Assembly (NCBI GenBank): GCA_937891565.1
Contig: CALAHA010000404.1
Span: 1 to 5,718, forward strand
Origin: an uncultured Ilumatobacter sp.
Lineage (GTDB): Bacteria > Actinomycetota > Acidimicrobiia > Acidimicrobiales > Ilumatobacteraceae
Direction of reading: 5' to 3'
Length of the DNA stretch: 5,718 nucleotides
The position numbers and the translations under genes are program-made. The stretch's first letter is position 1. Each line of letters opens with the position of its first letter. Positions 4,845-5,718 of the stretch are shown here, in pieces. The notes beneath the pieces were generated by a model. The model had not been told where the DNA came from, ran no database searches, and saw only the letters and a program-made list of their open reading frames with translations.

Positions 4845-5515
4845 GGCTGCTGAGGATACTTGGCGGGCGGGTTGGCGAAGTAGTGATCCAGTCGCTCGAC
4901 CCGGTCGACGCCGTAGACGTAGTCGAGCCACAGCAGCCGTTCGAGAAACGTCTCGGCGCGATGGTTGGCTGAGGCTGCCGGCAGATATTCGTAAGGTATT
5001 CCGGCTGTGCGTAGCGCCCCGACCGATGGCGCGTCGGTGACAACGAGGAACCGTTGGGGGAGTCGATCTTGGCATGCAACGATTTCTGAAGCCTGATGTC
5101 CGGTGGCCTCGATGACCACCAGCTCGCCGTCACCGGGAAATCGGACCGTCGGCCTGAACACCGTTCGCGAAATACGGCCGCGCGGTGTCCACGTCAGTGG
5201 TTCAGCGGCTTGCTCGTTTGGTTGGGTTGGAAGCGCGCCCTGTCGAGCCCGGGCTGCACCGCTGCTGACTGCCCGAAGTGCTTGACGGCCACGGCGCTGC
5301 CATGCGCGCTCAGACCGTCGGAGGGCACGTTGCACCCGTCGAAGCACGCGTCGCCGCAAGAGCCGGATCCCGCGCCGACGATTCCTGACAGTCGTTGCAG
5401 CATCTCGCAGTCGCGGTTCGTAACGGTCGGGAACCTGTTTGATCAACCAGAGGTAGGCGCCGCGGCCGCGCGGCCCACGCGGTCGGGGCCGCCCAGTGTC
5501 GTCAGGCGCGTTCAT
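4841..5515 (-). CDS. Arg-rich protein with small alpha/beta domain, 224 aa, unknown function
   Basis: I do not recognise a family. Residues 31-91 contain 23 Arg in a predicted long amphipathic helix (for example RNRRRGIRLLRRRVLRR at 44-60), a surface suited to acidic lipid head groups, nucleic acid or an acidic partner. Residues 130-180 look like alternating strands and helices (ELVVIEATG, RFLVVTDAPSVGALRTAG, IPYEYLPA), resembling the first half of a Rossmann/GT-B domain but stopping far short of a full one. Residues 186-210 form a helix containing LERLLWLDYVYG. ATG 5515 is chosen because GAGGG lies 6 bases upstream (5522-5526) and the ATGA overlaps the preceding stop; the frame continues upstream through the neighbour but reads as Arg-rich shadow. 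The gene overlaps galE by ATGA, so it is coupled to it. A role in glycan synthesis, perhaps as a membrane-associated accessory, is inferred from neighbours only. Confidence 0.8.
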   Translation of the reverse strand: MNAPDDTGRPRPRGPRGRGAYLWLIKQVPDRYEPRLRDAATTVRNRRRGIRLLRRRVLRRVQRALRRSERAWQRRGRQALRAVSSGAARARQGALPTQPNEQAAEPLTWTPRGRISRTVFRPTVRFPGDGELVVIEATGHQASEIVACQDRLPQRFLVVTDAPSVGALRTAGIPYEYLPAASANHRAETFLERLLWLDYVYGVDRVERLDHYFANPPAKYPQQP

Positions 5516-5718
5516 AGCCAACCCTCGATGAGTTGCGCCGCTATGCGGCTGCCGTCGGCGGTTGGCAGCGCGGCGAGCCGGGTTTGGATACGTGCGCGCT
5601 GTTCGTCGTCGGCGAGCGTCGCGACCGCGTCGTGCAGGGTCTGTTCGTCGGATCCGTCCCAGCGGAGGCCGAGCGCCTGATCGTGCGCCCATCGGCTCCG
5701 TGCGTCTTGGTCGTCGGT
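5512..5718 (-). CDS. C-terminal end of a possible GT-B-type sugar protein (5' end outside window)
   Basis: Only the last 68 residues are visible, running in from the right edge. The frame is open throughout, starts TDDQDARSRW and ends QLIEGWL before TGA. The pattern of a basic-aromatic helix, GLRWDGSDEQTLHDAV at 17-32, then an Ala/Arg-rich helix with DDEQRARIQTRLAALP at 37-52, and a final ADGSRIAAQLIEGWL helix is what the C-terminal ends of GT-B glycosyltransferases and PseG-like UDP-sugar hydrolases look like (a GW/RW strand, a helix ending in a loading region, then a closing helix). This is pattern recollection and the catalytic part is not visible, so the function is tentative. Its TGA overlaps the next gene's ATG as ATGA, which makes it the first visible member of the operon that ends with galE. 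Confidence 0.65.
   Translation of the reverse strand, partial: TDDQDARSRWAHDQALGLRWDGSDEQTLHDAVATLADDEQRARIQTRLAALPTADGSRIAAQLIEGWL
5522..5526 (-). promoter_or_regulatory. Ribosome binding site GAGGG deciding the 5515 start
   Basis: On the minus strand GAGGG lies six bases before ATG 5515. It is the best Shine-Dalgarno match that I find correctly placed in this window, and it supports the 224-residue reading over the longer upstream frame. It lies inside the coding sequence of the preceding gene, as expected for coupled translation. Confidence 0.6.

Noticed and set aside
4845..5075. 77-residue N-terminal extension of galE
   Set aside because: It lies wholly within the overlapping upstream gene, is Arg/Ser-rich, and precedes the conserved Rossmann start. 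The ATGA overlap marks the true start at 4844.

Overview
This is a G+C-rich bacterial window (estimated near 60% by eye). It reads as an actinobacterium, most plausibly of the class Acidimicrobiia (Ilumatobacter-like). The grounds are the strong G/C bias at third codon positions, TANNNT -10 elements 6-8 bases upstream of start codons with no Shine-Dalgarno sequence (leaderless transcripts), and the style of the acyl-CoA dehydrogenase. The assignment is an inference from style, not from a marker gene.

Layout. Bases 1-879 (+) are the C-terminal part of an acyl-CoA dehydrogenase, followed by two stem-loops, the second a good intrinsic terminator. A one-helix membrane-anchored protein of unknown function (992-1453, +) converges on a SAM-dependent methyltransferase with a coiled-coil and basic tail (1489-2421, -). 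A 405-base divergent gap (2422-2826) holds a strong terminator-like hairpin with no obvious gene to terminate, plus several short dyads. Next come a 74-residue protein of unknown function (2827-3051, +) and an alpha/beta-hydrolase-fold protein (3067-3852, +) whose nucleophile position is Asn instead of Ser. Its stop codon shares a CTAG with the stop of the opposing operon.

The right third (3849-5718, -) is a tightly packed operon read right to left: the C-terminal end of a possible sugar-transferase-type protein (cut by the window edge), an Arg-rich protein with a small alpha/beta half-domain, and galE (UDP-glucose 4-epimerase). Successive genes overlap by ATGA, so translational coupling is likely. 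This operon and the nearby methyltransferase suggest nucleotide-sugar or surface-polysaccharide work. The acyl-CoA dehydrogenase belongs to a separate lipid or steroid degradation context to the left.

I see no phage, transposon, CRISPR, tRNA or rRNA. The most interesting items are the hydrolase-like protein with a replaced nucleophile and its small partner gene, the hairpin tip shared by two distant stem-loops, the unexplained hairpin in the divergent gap, and the Arg-rich protein inside the sugar operon. None of these amounts to a demonstrated new system.
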